From NCBI GenBank assembly GCA_903921365.1, contig CAIXPS010000576.1:1-56401 (forward strand): a stretch of 56,401 bases of DNA, given 5' to 3'. Positions 36,111 through 44,291 of this stretch are shown here, piece by piece. Position 1 is the stretch's first letter, and every line of letters begins with the position of its first letter. The translations under genes were made by a program, and so were the position numbers. This DNA is from an uncultured bacterium. Lineage in GTDB: Bacteria; Chloroflexota; Anaerolineae; J036; Brachytrichaceae. The notes beneath the pieces were generated by a model. That model saw only the letters and a program-made list of their open reading frames with translations, was not told the origin of the DNA and did no database searches.

Positions 36111-36343
36111 CGGTCATCCTCCTCAAGCTTTAAAACCTTCAGGATGGTTTTGTCATCTTTGCGTTTGATCAACGCCAGATCATAACCGTCGGCCAACCCC
36201 TCCGAAACGTACGAGATGACCTTGTTCTGCAGATGCTCGGCTTGCGCGTCCGATACGGCGGGGTACTTCTTGCGGATGGCGTTATACAAGCTTGTGAGCG
36301 CTTCTTGCGCCGATGCGCTTTGGATGCTAATTGCTTCTTTCAC
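36107..36343 (-). CDS. Hypothetical 78-aa protein
   Basis: Not recognised. The protein is helical and charged, MKEAISIQSASAQEALTSL and DAQAEHLQNKVISYVSEGL, with a Lys-rich end ALIKRKDDKTILKVL. It overlaps the upstream membrane gene by 17 bases and the downstream HTH gene by 4, which supports real translation in a coupled three-gene unit. Confidence 0.55.
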   Translation of the reverse strand: MKEAISIQSASAQEALTSLYNAIRKKYPAVSDAQAEHLQNKVISYVSEGLADGYDLALIKRKDDKTILKVLKLEEDDR

Positions 36344-36626
36344 CCGTCACCTCGTGGAGTGTTCGTTCTTCTTCCTTCAATACGATGGATCGATTGTCAT
36401 CGAGCTTGAACCGGTCGATGATGCGGATGCGCGTGCGCACATCCTGCACCTGGGCTTTCAATTGCTCGATTTCGAGATGGGTTTTCTCGGTGTGGGCCTC
36501 CATCTCGCGGATTTCGGCCTCGGTCTTGCGGCGGTTCATGTAGTTAGTGACGAACGCGACGATGATGCCGCTGACGATACCGCTGAAAAGCGTGTCGATC
36601 AGTGTATTCAGAATGTTTGTTTCCAT
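36327..36626 (-). CDS. Small membrane protein with coiled-coil tail
   Basis: 99 aa. One transmembrane helix (about 11-29, LFSGIVSGIIVAFVTNYM) is followed by a long charged coiled coil (RRKTEAEIREMEAHTEKTHLEIEQLKAQV). First gene of the overlapping three-gene set. Such short anchor-plus-coil proteins often hold a soluble partner at the membrane or resemble holins and spanin-like parts, but no phage gene is nearby. Upstream, TATAGT-like boxes on the minus strand could be its promoter. Confidence 0.55.
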   Translation of the reverse strand: METNILNTLIDTLFSGIVSGIIVAFVTNYMNRRKTEAEIREMEAHTEKTHLEIEQLKAQVQDVRTRIRIIDRFKLDDNRSIVLKEEERTLHEVTGERSN

Positions 36627-36760
36627 CGTTCAGACGTCTCCCAACCTTAATCTTCCGCTATTCGATACACGCTCCAACCCGAATCGGCTGCGTCGGCTTG
36701 CCTTTGGACTGTCTAATACTATACTATACAATCTCTAATTGAATCGGGGTTTTGGCGTAG

Positions 36761-36789
36761 AAAAACGAAAAGGGCGCAAACTGCGCCCT
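36761..36789 (-). terminator. Rho-independent terminator of the VOC gene
   Basis: On the minus strand AGGGCGCA and TGCGCCCT pair with a 3-base loop (36771-36789) and are followed by TTTCGTTTTT (36761-36770). It is 40 bases after the VOC-protein stop. Confidence 0.7.
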
Positions 36790-36828
36790 ACGATCACTTT
36801 CCGTTCCGTTCTCAACCGCCAACTTGCC

Positions 36829-37200
36829 CTATTTCGGCGCCATACTCACAGCCTGCATGTGGTTCCCTTCAGGGTCGTAGAAATCGACGACGGCCACCAT
36901 CCCTGGAATCACATAGGGTTCGAGGGTCTTCACGCCGGCTTCGCGCAACGACTTTGCCGCGGCAAACGCGTCATCCACGTTCCACACCAGGGTGCCACCA
37001 CCGCCCTGCGGAGGCACAGGATCCGGCCCTCGCCACAGGTTGATTGCCACCTGAACGCCGTCCTGCGGGCCATATTGCGCCCAACCCATTTCGTCCATTG
37101 CCGTGCCGGGCAGGCCGAGGACCTCACTATAAAAATGCTTGGCCTGTTCCCAGTTCGTCACATTAAAACTCGTCAACGCGATACTCTTGAGTACTGACAT
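36829..37200 (-). CDS. VOC-superfamily (glyoxalase-like) protein
   Basis: 123 aa with two beta-alpha-beta-beta-beta modules: LTSFNVTNWEQAKHFYSEVLGLP (about 9-31) and VWNVDDAFAAAKSLREAGVKTLEP, closing in VDFYDPEGNHMQAVSM with the metal-type Glu/His end. Proteins of this type act as glyoxalases, dioxygenases, or bind antibiotics; none can be chosen here. AGGT precedes the ATG. A perfect 10-4-10 palindrome lies 20 bases upstream of the start, and a terminator lies 40 bases behind the stop, so this is a single-gene, repressor-controlled unit with no regulator gene beside it. Confidence 0.85.
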   Translation of the reverse strand: MSVLKSIALTSFNVTNWEQAKHFYSEVLGLPGTAMDEMGWAQYGPQDGVQVAINLWRGPDPVPPQGGGGTLVWNVDDAFAAAKSLREAGVKTLEPYVIPGMVAVVDFYDPEGNHMQAVSMAPK

Positions 37201-37220
37201 TACAAATACCTCCGAAAATA

Positions 37221-37244
37221 AGTATAGAACTTCTGTTCTATACT
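37221..37244 (-). promoter_or_regulatory. Operator AGTATAGAAC-N4-GTTCTATACT
   Basis: Perfect 10-bp arms with a 4-base TTCT spacer, 20 bases before the VOC start codon. No DNA-binding gene is adjacent, so the regulator acts in trans. Confidence 0.65.
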
Positions 37245-37294
37245 GTCAATAGAAAACCGTAAAATGATGTGACCGAAACAGTCTTCCCTACGAC

Positions 37295-37993
37295 CTACGG
37301 AAGAATAAAAGAAAGGGTCGCGAGGTCAAAGTAGGTGATCGCGTTGGCGTTGGCTTGAAGGATGAGCCGGCTTGACTCTGCGCCGGTGATGTGGAGCGAT
37401 CCGGCGGTCAGGGTGGTCGTGTACGCGTGTGTCTCAAGTGTTTTCACCTGCGGCGCGCCGTCGACGGTCACATACTGGAGCGTCTGAAGTATGACGACGC
37501 CCTGATCGGTGACTTCGCCGCCGGGACCGGCCACGTTCCCCGCGAATACAAAGGTGCGTTTGCTCGCGCCCGCACTATCGGTGTACCAGGCGTTCTCGAT
37601 GTGATACTGGTTGTTTGAGAATGGCGGGCGCACCTGGACGATGGCGCCCGATCCGGCAGTGATGCCATTGGGAATTGGCTGGAACACGGCGATTTCGGCC
37701 GCAGCAGCGAGGGGCTGGCGAGGTTGCTTGCGCGCGACGTCGGCCAGGGCTGGCGCGGGCGTCTGGTGAGCGGTGACGGCCTGTTGGGAAGCGAGCAATG
37801 CCTGTGCGTCCTTGGCCGCATTGCGTTGCAGGTCGCTGACTGTTGGGGTAGGCAATGGGATCACGGCATTTGCTCGCGGCGCCACTGGCGGGTTGGCAAG
37901 CGCGCCCAGGAAAGTCGCCGCCGCCGTGATCAGCAGGACGACAAGACCCACCTGGATGATGGCTTTCGGTTTGGAGGAAGGTGTGTGCTTCAT
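37295..37993 (-). CDS. Membrane-anchored or secreted protein of unknown function
   Basis: 232 aa. An N-terminal helix (IIQVGLVVLLITAAATFLGAL, about 13-33) acts as signal or anchor and is followed by a Pro/Ala/Gln-rich linker (about 38-95). The last 130 residues are beta-rich with many Gly, Thr and Asn (GAIVQVRPPFSNNQYHIENAW, TDQGVVILQTLQYVTVDG). The start codon follows the stop of the upstream gene directly (TAG then ATG), so both are cotranslated. No family recognised. Confidence 0.65.
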   Translation of the reverse strand: MKHTPSSKPKAIIQVGLVVLLITAAATFLGALANPPVAPRANAVIPLPTPTVSDLQRNAAKDAQALLASQQAVTAHQTPAPALADVARKQPRQPLAAAAEIAVFQPIPNGITAGSGAIVQVRPPFSNNQYHIENAWYTDSAGASKRTFVFAGNVAGPGGEVTDQGVVILQTLQYVTVDGAPQVKTLETHAYTTTLTAGSLHITGAESSRLILQANANAITYFDLATLSFILP

Positions 37994-39064
37994 CTAGTTA
38001 CTGTTACTCCATGTGATATCTGACCCTGGGCCGAGTGTCTTTTGTGTGCGAGGGTCGTTGTTGATTTTTGAGTAAAGCTGCGACCAGCCGGCGTTTGGCG
38101 TATTGTCCAGGTATTGACACGGGCCATTCGTTTGACAGGCCTGCCATTGCGTCAAGGTTCCCTTGAAGTTGAACGCCTGGCCATGGTTGGTGTAACCATA
38201 CAGGCTCATGCGATACCACTGATCTGCATGCACGCCGTTTGTGAGGTAAATTTCGGGCACGGGATAAGCCGGAAGCGCGCCCCATGAAACGTACCAGACA
38301 TCCTCGATCGACCAGTAGTTGTTGGGGGTGCAACTGGGGCACGAACTGTATGGGCAGCCGTCGCACGACCCATAGTTGTAGAGGTAGGACGTATTCGTAA
38401 ACACCGATGTATAGCCATCCACCCATGCGCGGGTTTGCGCGCGTCCGCCAAAGCTCGGTTCCATGTCATTCCCACCTAGAATAGTGACTTTGGAAGCAAT
38501 GCTGGGCGGGTCAACAATCCAGGCAGCAATGTTGTTGATCATCGTGCTCCAGGCGGCGCCATGCTCACGCGTCACCCCTGAACCGTAGTTGACGGTTCCA
38601 ACAACCAGGTAGAGGTAGGCGCCCGCGGGCGAACACAGGTAAAACTGATTGAGATATGCCTCGCTGGCTGCCGCGATGTCGCTCACAGAACGAAATGCAT
38701 AGGAGCCGAAAATATAGACGCCGTAGGAAAGCGTCGGCGCGTCATACGCCGGCTGGCCGAAGTCAAGGATGACGAGCGTCGATGTTGCCGCCGGTGTGGC
38801 CTTGCCCTGCGCACACCCCAGGTTCTTTAATGTATTGATATTTGTTGTAGACATATACCGCGACGCGCCAAATGTAAAGGCGGTGTTATTCGCGCCAAAA
38901 GTCTGGATGTTCGTGTTGCTCACGGCCGGGATGTAGGCATACCGGGTCACGGCCGGGTTGAGCGGGTTTCTGGCGGCGCCGAGCGTAGCGGCCATCGACA
39001 AACACAGTCCCAGAGTTATAAGGAGATGCTGATTGAGTTTCATGTTCATGTCCGGGCGAATCAT
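37994..39064 (-). CDS. Secreted Tyr/Asn-rich protein, unknown
   Basis: 356 aa. A signal peptide is clear (HLLITLGLCLSMAATLGA, about residues 13-30); Met1, Met6 and Met8 are possible starts. The mature part is rich in aromatic residues, Asn and Ser, and has Cys pairs NYGSCDGCPYSSCPSCTPNN (about 240-260) that could bind metal or form disulfides. VTILGGNDMEPSFGG and DVWYVSWGALPAYPVPEIYL suggest strand ends of a TIM barrel such as the DUF1906/GH25-like group, but this is a guess. It directly precedes the 232-aa secreted protein in one transcript. Confidence 0.65.
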   Translation of the reverse strand: MIRPDMNMKLNQHLLITLGLCLSMAATLGAARNPLNPAVTRYAYIPAVSNTNIQTFGANNTAFTFGASRYMSTTNINTLKNLGCAQGKATPAATSTLVILDFGQPAYDAPTLSYGVYIFGSYAFRSVSDIAAASEAYLNQFYLCSPAGAYLYLVVGTVNYGSGVTREHGAAWSTMINNIAAWIVDPPSIASKVTILGGNDMEPSFGGRAQTRAWVDGYTSVFTNTSYLYNYGSCDGCPYSSCPSCTPNNYWSIEDVWYVSWGALPAYPVPEIYLTNGVHADQWYRMSLYGYTNHGQAFNFKGTLTQWQACQTNGPCQYLDNTPNAGWSQLYSKINNDPRTQKTLGPGSDITWSNSN

Positions 39065-39153
39065 AGGTGCATCACCCCAGTAGCGCGATTGTTGGTTCAG
39101 CGTATTTATGCGGGCGAGTGTTCCTGCAAAGATGAATCTCCCATGTTCTCGTG

Positions 39154-39159
39154 TATGAT
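39154..39159 (+). promoter_or_regulatory. -10 box TATGAT 8 bases before ATG
   Basis: TATGAT ends 8 bases before the methyltransferase ATG, and no ribosome site fits between them. This matches a leaderless mRNA, as at 8914 and 4126. Confidence 0.45.
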
Positions 39160-39167
39160 AAAAACAA

Positions 39168-40073
39168 ATGTTCGATATTTCTGAGATCGCGGACCGGTAT
39201 GAACCAGATGCTCAAGCAGTTGTGTTTCAAGGCGACTGCCTTGACCTTCTAGCAACCATCCCATCTGAGTCGATCCAGCTTGTTGTTACGTCTCCGCCGT
39301 ATAACCTGGGTAAGGAATACGAGAAGCGATCCACGTTGCCACAATATGTTGCATGGCAAAGTCAAATTATTACCGAGTGCTTTCGAGTCGTAAAACCAAC
39401 CGGCAGTATTTGCTGGCAGGTTGGGAACTATGTTGATAAGGGCCGTATCGTGCCTTTGGACATAGCGCTGTATTCTACATTCGACAAACTCGGCATGCAA
39501 CTTCGTAACCGCATCGTGTGGCATTTTGAACATGGGTTGCACTCATCGCGAAGACTCTCCGGCCGTTACGAAACCATTATGTGGTTTACCAAGACGAGCG
39601 AGTATCTCTTCAACCTTGATCCGATACGTGTGCCACAGAAATATCCAGGCAAGAAATATTTCAAGGGCCCACACGCGGGTGAATATTCGGGCAATCCTCT
39701 TGGAAAGAATCCCGGCGACGTTTGGATTTTTCCGAATGTAAAAAATAATCATATTGAGAAAACGCAACATCCGTGTCAATTTCCAATCGAACTCGTTGAT
39801 CGCCTTGTGTTAGCGCTGACAAACGAGCAGGATTGGGTATTGGACCCGTTTATGGGTGTTGGCTCAACGGTTGCCTCTGCGATACGTCGCCATCGCCGCG
39901 GGGCTGGCGCGGAGATCGTATCGAGTTATGTGGAGATTGCACATAAGCGCATACAACAGGCATTTGAGGGAACACTGAAGGTGCGGGAAATGGGCACACC
40001 CGTGTATGATCCACGAGATGCGGGCATCGCGTTGACGAAAGTTCCATGGACAATTCCAACTGTGGAATGTTAG
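39168..40073 (+). CDS. Orphan beta-class DNA methyltransferase (N4-cytosine or N6-adenine)
   Basis: 301 aa. The catalytic motif IV is TSPPYNLGKEY (about 41-51) and the SAM-binding motif I is DPFMGVGSTVASAI (226 on); motif IV before motif I defines the beta order. The S-P-P-Y form is usual for N4-cytosine enzymes but also occurs in adenine ones. A target-recognition region lies between them. No endonuclease gene is adjacent: upstream are secreted proteins on the other strand, downstream the Mn riboswitch and ATPase. It may be a solitary regulator of gene expression or protection from a distant restriction enzyme. Confidence 0.85.
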   Translation: MFDISEIADRYEPDAQAVVFQGDCLDLLATIPSESIQLVVTSPPYNLGKEYEKRSTLPQYVAWQSQIITECFRVVKPTGSICWQVGNYVDKGRIVPLDIALYSTFDKLGMQLRNRIVWHFEHGLHSSRRLSGRYETIMWFTKTSEYLFNLDPIRVPQKYPGKKYFKGPHAGEYSGNPLGKNPGDVWIFPNVKNNHIEKTQHPCQFPIELVDRLVLALTNEQDWVLDPFMGVGSTVASAIRRHRRGAGAEIVSSYVEIAHKRIQQAFEGTLKVREMGTPVYDPRDAGIALTKVPWTIPTVEC

Positions 40074-40100
40074 AAGTTGATAAGAAAACCCGCGCCAGGG

Positions 40101-40129
40101 TTGACACAGGCATCCCGATCTGATACCGT
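40101..40129 (+). promoter_or_regulatory. Promoter of the riboswitch leader
   Basis: TTGACA (40101-40106), 17 bases, TACCGT (40124-40129). Transcription would start near 40136, immediately before the riboswitch core. Confidence 0.6.
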
Positions 40130-40135
40130 AAAGTC

Positions 40136-40236
40136 ATTGGGGAGTAGCCAACCATGCGGCTGACCGTGTGGAAAGGCGCGTCGTCAAGACGGTAGTGTTG
40201 ATAACACTGCCCGGCGCGTTTCATGTGTGCGAACAC
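40136..40236 (+). ncRNA. yybP-ykoY-type Mn2+ riboswitch aptamer
   Basis: GGGGAGTAG (40139-40147), the near-invariant 5' signature of this family, is followed by a helix, a GTCGTCAAGACGG segment resembling the conserved metal-binding loop, and a hairpin GGTAGTGTT/AACACTGCC. A terminator comes directly after. The gene behind is a P2-type cation ATPase, a standard target. In the known cases Mn2+ binding prevents terminator formation and lets the exporter be expressed. Confidence 0.8.
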
Positions 40237-40279
40237 AAAGGCGAGACCATCACTATCAATGTGGTGGCTCGCCTTTTTT
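40237..40279 (+). terminator. Riboswitch-linked intrinsic terminator
   Basis: AAAGGCGAG with CCATCAC pairs to GTGGTGG with CTCGCCTTT (one bulge, one G-T pair), loop TATCAAT, followed by six T (40274-40279). It lies between the riboswitch aptamer and the ATPase start. Confidence 0.8.
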
Positions 40280-40328
40280 ATTACAGCAGCCTCCACGAAT
40301 CAAAAACGAAATGCAGGAGGTTGTTCGC

Positions 40329-42998
40329 ATGACAGATTGGCACAACAAGGATACACAGTCGGTTCAACAGGAGCTTGGCGTCTCAGCAGCGCTGGGGCTG
40401 GATGACACCGAGGCCGCAAGCAGGTTCGCGCAGACCGGACCGAACGAACTGATTGACCACGGGATGAAAAGCCCGTGGCGCATCCTGTGGGAGCAGTTCA
40501 CCGCCACAATGGTGCTGATTCTGCTCGCGGCTGCGCTGGTATCCGGGCTGCTGGGCAAAGTGAATGAGACGATCTCAATCCTCGCCATCGTCGTCCTGTT
40601 CAGCCTGCTCGGTTTCACGCAGGAATATCGCGCCGAGAAGGCGATGGCTGCGCTCAAGAAGATGTCGTCGCCCGTAGTGCGCGCGCGGCGGGCGGGACAG
40701 TTGAAGGAATTGCCTGCGCGCGCGCTCGTTTCTGGCGATATCATTCTGCTGGAAGCGGGCAATGTGATTCCTGCCGATGCGCGCATGGTCGAGAGTTATA
40801 GCCTGCGCGCGCAGGAATCGGTGCTGACCGGCGAGTCCGAGCCAGTCGATAAGCACACCGACGCCATTGCTGGCGCAGACCTGCCGCTGGGCGACCGCCG
40901 CAACATGGTGTATATGGGCACAATCGTCACGTATGGCCGTGGGACAGCGGTCGTGGTTGCCACGGGCATGCAGGCCGAACTGGGCAATATCGCGACCGCA
41001 TTACAGGCGGTGAAGCATGAACAAACCCCGCTGCAAAAGCGGCTGGATCAGTTGGGCAAGTGGCTGGCGCTTGCCGGCGTGATCACGGCGGCGCTGGTCA
41101 TGGCGCTCGGCCTGTTGCGCGGCGAGGACTTCCGCGAGATGTTCCTGGCCGGCGTGAGCGTTGCCGTCGCCGTCGTGCCGGAGGGGTTGCCCGCCGTCGT
41201 CACATTTACGCTGGCGCTCGGCGCGCGACGCATGCTGAAACGCAATGCGCTCATCCGCAAGTTGCCCGCTGTCGAAACACTCGGCGCCGTGACGGTGATC
41301 TGCACTGACAAGACCGGCACACTCACCGAAAATCGGATGACCGTGGTCGCGCTCGATGTGGCGGGTCACTCGGCGACCCTTGGCGATGACATCGAGGGCG
41401 CGCCGGGGGACGCCACACGATCGCTGCGATTGTTGCTGACCGGCGCCGCGCTATGCAATGACGCGACCATCAGCCCCGCACCCGTTGACGGTGGCACTTC
41501 GACGGTGGGCGATCCCACCGAGGCCGCGTTGCTCGTTGCTGCGATGCGGATGGGACTGCAGAAGGCGGCGCTTGAGCGGGATATGCCGCGCGTAGCCGAA
41601 CTGGCCTTTGACTCCGAGCGCAAGTGCATGACCACTGTGCACAGGATGGGCGAGATAGCCCACGACACTTCTCTGCCACCGTCGCCCTATATTGCCTTTA
41701 CCAAAGGTTCGGTCGATGGCATCCTGACGATCTCAGACCACGTCATGCTCGACGACGGCCCTGTCGCGATCAATGACGACTTTCGAACGCGCATCGAGCG
41801 CGCCAATGCTGGCCTTGCTGCGCGCGGGATGCGCGTGCTGGGTGTCGGGTTCAAACCGGTGAAAGCCCCCCTCGCCGACGCGAACGCGGAACGCGCGCTC
41901 ATCTTCATCGGCCTGATCGCGATGATCGACCCGCCGCGCGCCGAGGTGACCGTCGCGGTGCAGACGTGCAAGACCGCTGGGATTCGGGCGATTATGATCA
42001 CCGGCGACCATCCGCTGACCGCGCGAGCGATTGCCGAACAACTGGGCATCAGCGCAAACGGCAAGGTCGTCACCGGCCAGCAACTCACTGCCATGAGCGA
42101 CGCCGAACTGACGACGGCGCTGGCCGACACGTCGGTGTTTGCCCGCGTGTCGCCGGCGCACAAGTTGCGCATCGTTGAGGCGTTGCAGGCACAGGGCGAG
42201 GTGGTGGCGATGACCGGCGACGGCGTCAACGATGCGCCGGCGCTCAAGAGGGCCGACATCGGCGTGGCGATGGGTATCACCGGCACGGATGTGTCGAAGG
42301 AGGCGTCGGACACGGTGTTGCTCGATGATAACTTCGCAACCATCGTTTCTGCAGTAGCCGAAGGGCGCACAATCTACGACAACGTCAAACGCTTCGTCAA
42401 ATTCTCGATCGCCGGCAATATTGGCAAGATCGCTGTGATGCTGATCGCTCCGCTGCTGGCGTTGCCGTTGCCCCTATTGCCGCTGCAATTGCTGTGGTTG
42501 AACCTGCTGACCGACGGGTTGCTTGGGCTGGGGCTTGGCGTGGAGCCGGCGGATCGCAACATCATGCGCCGCGCCCCGCGCAGCAAGCGCGAGAGCATCT
42601 TCGCGGGCGGCATGACGGTACACATCGCATGGATGGGCGCCTTGATTACTGTGCTCGCGGGCGGCGTCGGCCTTGTCTACTGGTCTGCCGGACTTGCGAC
42701 GTGGCAGACGATGATCTTCAGCACATTGGCTTTTTGCCAGGTTGCACAGGCGCTGGCTGTGCGGTCGCAACGCGACTCGCTTTTCACGCTGGGACTGTTC
42801 AGCAACAAACTGCTGTTCGGGCTGGTCGTGGGAGTGGTGCTGCTGCAACTGATGGTGTTGTATGTCCCGTTCATGGATGCATTCCTCAATGTCGAATCGC
42901 TGACGCTGGTCGATCTGGCCATCAGCCTCGGGCTGGGCAGCTGTGTGTTGATCGTGTCAGAGGTGGAGAAGGCGTTCATTCGACGCCGTGTGATGTAG
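40329..42998 (+). CDS. P2-type ATPase, Ca2+/Mn2+ exporter
   Basis: 889 aa from the ATG at 40329; AGGAGG lies 8 bases upstream, while the open frame back to 40227 runs through the terminator. Ordered features are the N-terminal cation_ATPase_N domain (about 1-75), actuator loop [19 protein letters not shown] in helix M4, the phosphorylated Asp327 in [11 protein letters not shown], and [17 protein letters not shown] (from 629). About ten helices, four at the C-terminus as in SERCA/PMR1-like pumps. It expels Ca2+ or, given the riboswitch, Mn2+ by ATP hydrolysis at the cytoplasmic membrane. Regulation by Mn2+ through the leader is well supported. Confidence 0.9.
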   Translation: MTDWHNKDTQSVQQELGVSAALGLDDTEAASRFAQTGPNELIDHGMKSPWRILWEQFTATMVLILLAAALVSGLLGKVNETISILAIVVLFSLLGFTQEYRAEKAMAALKKMSSPVVRARRAGQLKELPARALVSGDIILLEAGNVIPADARMVESYSLRAQESVLTGESEPVDKHTDAIAGADLPLGDRRNMVYMGTIVTYGRGTAVVVATGMQAELGNIATALQAVKHEQTPLQKRLDQLGKWLALAGVITAALVMALGLLRGEDFREMFLAGVSVAVAVVPEGLPAVVTFTLALGARRMLKRNALIRKLPAVETLGAVTVICTDKTGTLTENRMTVVALDVAGHSATLGDDIEGAPGDATRSLRLLLTGAALCNDATISPAPVDGGTSTVGDPTEAALLVAAMRMGLQKAALERDMPRVAELAFDSERKCMTTVHRMGEIAHDTSLPPSPYIAFTKGSVDGILTISDHVMLDDGPVAINDDFRTRIERANAGLAARGMRVLGVGFKPVKAPLADANAERALIFIGLIAMIDPPRAEVTVAVQTCKTAGIRAIMITGDHPLTARAIAEQLGISANGKVVTGQQLTAMSDAELTTALADTSVFARVSPAHKLRIVEALQAQGEVVAMTGDGVNDAPALKRADIGVAMGITGTDVSKEASDTVLLDDNFATIVSAVAEGRTIYDNVKRFVKFSIAGNIGKIAVMLIAPLLALPLPLLPLQLLWLNLLTDGLLGLGLGVEPADRNIMRRAPRSKRESIFAGGMTVHIAWMGALITVLAGGVGLVYWSAGLATWQTMIFSTLAFCQVAQALAVRSQRDSLFTLGLFSNKLLFGLVVGVVLLQLMVLYVPFMDAFLNVESLTLVDLAISLGLGSCVLIVSEVEKAFIRRRVM

Positions 42999-43003
42999 TG
43001 GCA

Positions 43004-43139
43004 GATGGGCAACCGCGGATGGGCAACCGCAGATGGGCAACCGCAGATGGGCAACCGCAGATGGGCAACCGCAGATGGGCAACCGCAGATGGGCAACCGC
43101 AGATGGGCAACCGCAGATGGGCAACCGTAAAGGTTGCCC
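43004..43139 (+). repeat. Minisatellite: nine 14-bp units with a closing hairpin
   Basis: The unit GATGGGCAACCGCA occurs nine times without gaps (43004-43129); the first differs in its last base and the last ends GTA. GGGCAACC of the last unit (43119-43126) pairs with GGTTGCCC (43132-43139) after it, and every other unit can pair there too. It starts 5 bases after the ATPase stop and lies before the URO-D gene. A reading frame passes through it but belongs to no gene. Confidence 0.9.
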
Positions 43140-43197
43140 CTACACCGGTTTGCCTGATTTGGACATTCACTGTAATCTGTATGTGGAGAATGTTGAA

Positions 43198-44280
43198 ATG
43201 ACCAAACTACTAACATGGAAACCCGACTGGCAGGCGTGCCGCGACAACCTGGTGCGCTGGTGGAACCGAGAAGGGATGGGACTGTACATGGAGGTGCTGC
43301 GCGACCAGCCGCGCGCGGGCATTCCTTCTGTTGACCTGCCCGCCGACCTGGAATATCGCTGGACGAATGCCGAGTACCGTTGTTCTGCCGCGGAAGCCCA
43401 GATGGCGCGCGTCGACTTCTGGGCCGAGGCATTCCCGTATTTCGATACGCAGATTGGCCCTGGCAGCCTGGGCACATTTATCGGGTCGCGCCCTGGCTTT
43501 GCTGTGGACACGGTCTGGTATGAGCCGTACATTACTGATCCTGATCAGGTGCAGGGGATCAGCCTGACGGCGGATCGGCACTGGCTGGACGTGCACCTGG
43601 GGTTGATCGATGAGGGCATGCGGCGCGCGGGCGGTCGCTATCTCGTCGGAATCCCGGACCTGATTGAAAACATGGATACGCTCGCGGCGTTGCGCGGCGA
43701 CGCCAACCTGCTGTATGACCTGGTCGATCGCCCCGATTGGATTCCTGCGCGCCTCGAAGAGATCAACCGCATTTACTTTGAGATATTTGATCTGATGACT
43801 GCGCGCGTGTCGCCCGACGGGGATGGCAATGCGTTTTCTGCGTTTCACATCTGGGGGCCGGGGAAGACGGCGAAGATTCAATGCGACATCTCGGCGACAC
43901 TGTCACCGCGCATGTTCCGCCGCTTCGTGCAACCCTATCTGCGCGCGCAGTGCGAGTTCCTCGACTTCTCGCTGTATCATCTGGACGGCACGAATGCGAT
44001 GCAACACGTCGAGCCGTTGCTTGAGATTGAGCCGCTCAACGCGATTGAGTGGACGCCGCAGGCGGGTCGCCCTGGCGGTGGCGATCCGTGCTGGTTCGAC
44101 CTGTACAAGCGCATCCGCGCCGGCGGCAAAGGCGTGCAGGCGGTCGGCGTGCAGCCGGAGCAGGTCATTCCGCTGGTGGACGCCGTAGGGCCGCATGGGG
44201 TGTTCATTCTGCTGGCCGACCCGGTCGATCAAGTCACTGCCGAGAAACTGATGCGCGACCTCGAACCCTATCGCACCTGA
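43198..44280 (+). CDS. URO-D-fold protein, copy 1
   Basis: 360 aa from the ATG at 43198 (GGAG 9 bases before); codons upstream lie in the minisatellite. The protein begins WKPDWQACRDNLVRWWNREG and has VGIPDLIENMDTLAALRG, FSLYHLDGTNAMQHVEPLLEI and EWTPQAGRPGG, seen in a poorly known branch of URO-D/cobamide-methyltransferase-like proteins. True uroporphyrinogen decarboxylases do not look like this. Relatives occur in sugar-degrading Chloroflexi and planctomycete-like operons and may move methyl groups, but no corrinoid protein is nearby. Its stop is 11 bases before a second URO-D-fold gene. Confidence 0.75.
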   Translation: MTKLLTWKPDWQACRDNLVRWWNREGMGLYMEVLRDQPRAGIPSVDLPADLEYRWTNAEYRCSAAEAQMARVDFWAEAFPYFDTQIGPGSLGTFIGSRPGFAVDTVWYEPYITDPDQVQGISLTADRHWLDVHLGLIDEGMRRAGGRYLVGIPDLIENMDTLAALRGDANLLYDLVDRPDWIPARLEEINRIYFEIFDLMTARVSPDGDGNAFSAFHIWGPGKTAKIQCDISATLSPRMFRRFVQPYLRAQCEFLDFSLYHLDGTNAMQHVEPLLEIEPLNAIEWTPQAGRPGGGDPCWFDLYKRIRAGGKGVQAVGVQPEQVIPLVDAVGPHGVFILLADPVDQVTAEKLMRDLEPYRT

Positions 44281-44291
44281 GGAGGCGCCCG

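Noticed and set aside
40227-40328. Upstream extension of the ATPase frame
   Set aside because: It would translate the riboswitch terminator; the ATG at 40329 has AGGAGG.
43004-43129. CRISPR array
   Set aside because: Units are directly adjacent with no spacers, so it is a minisatellite.
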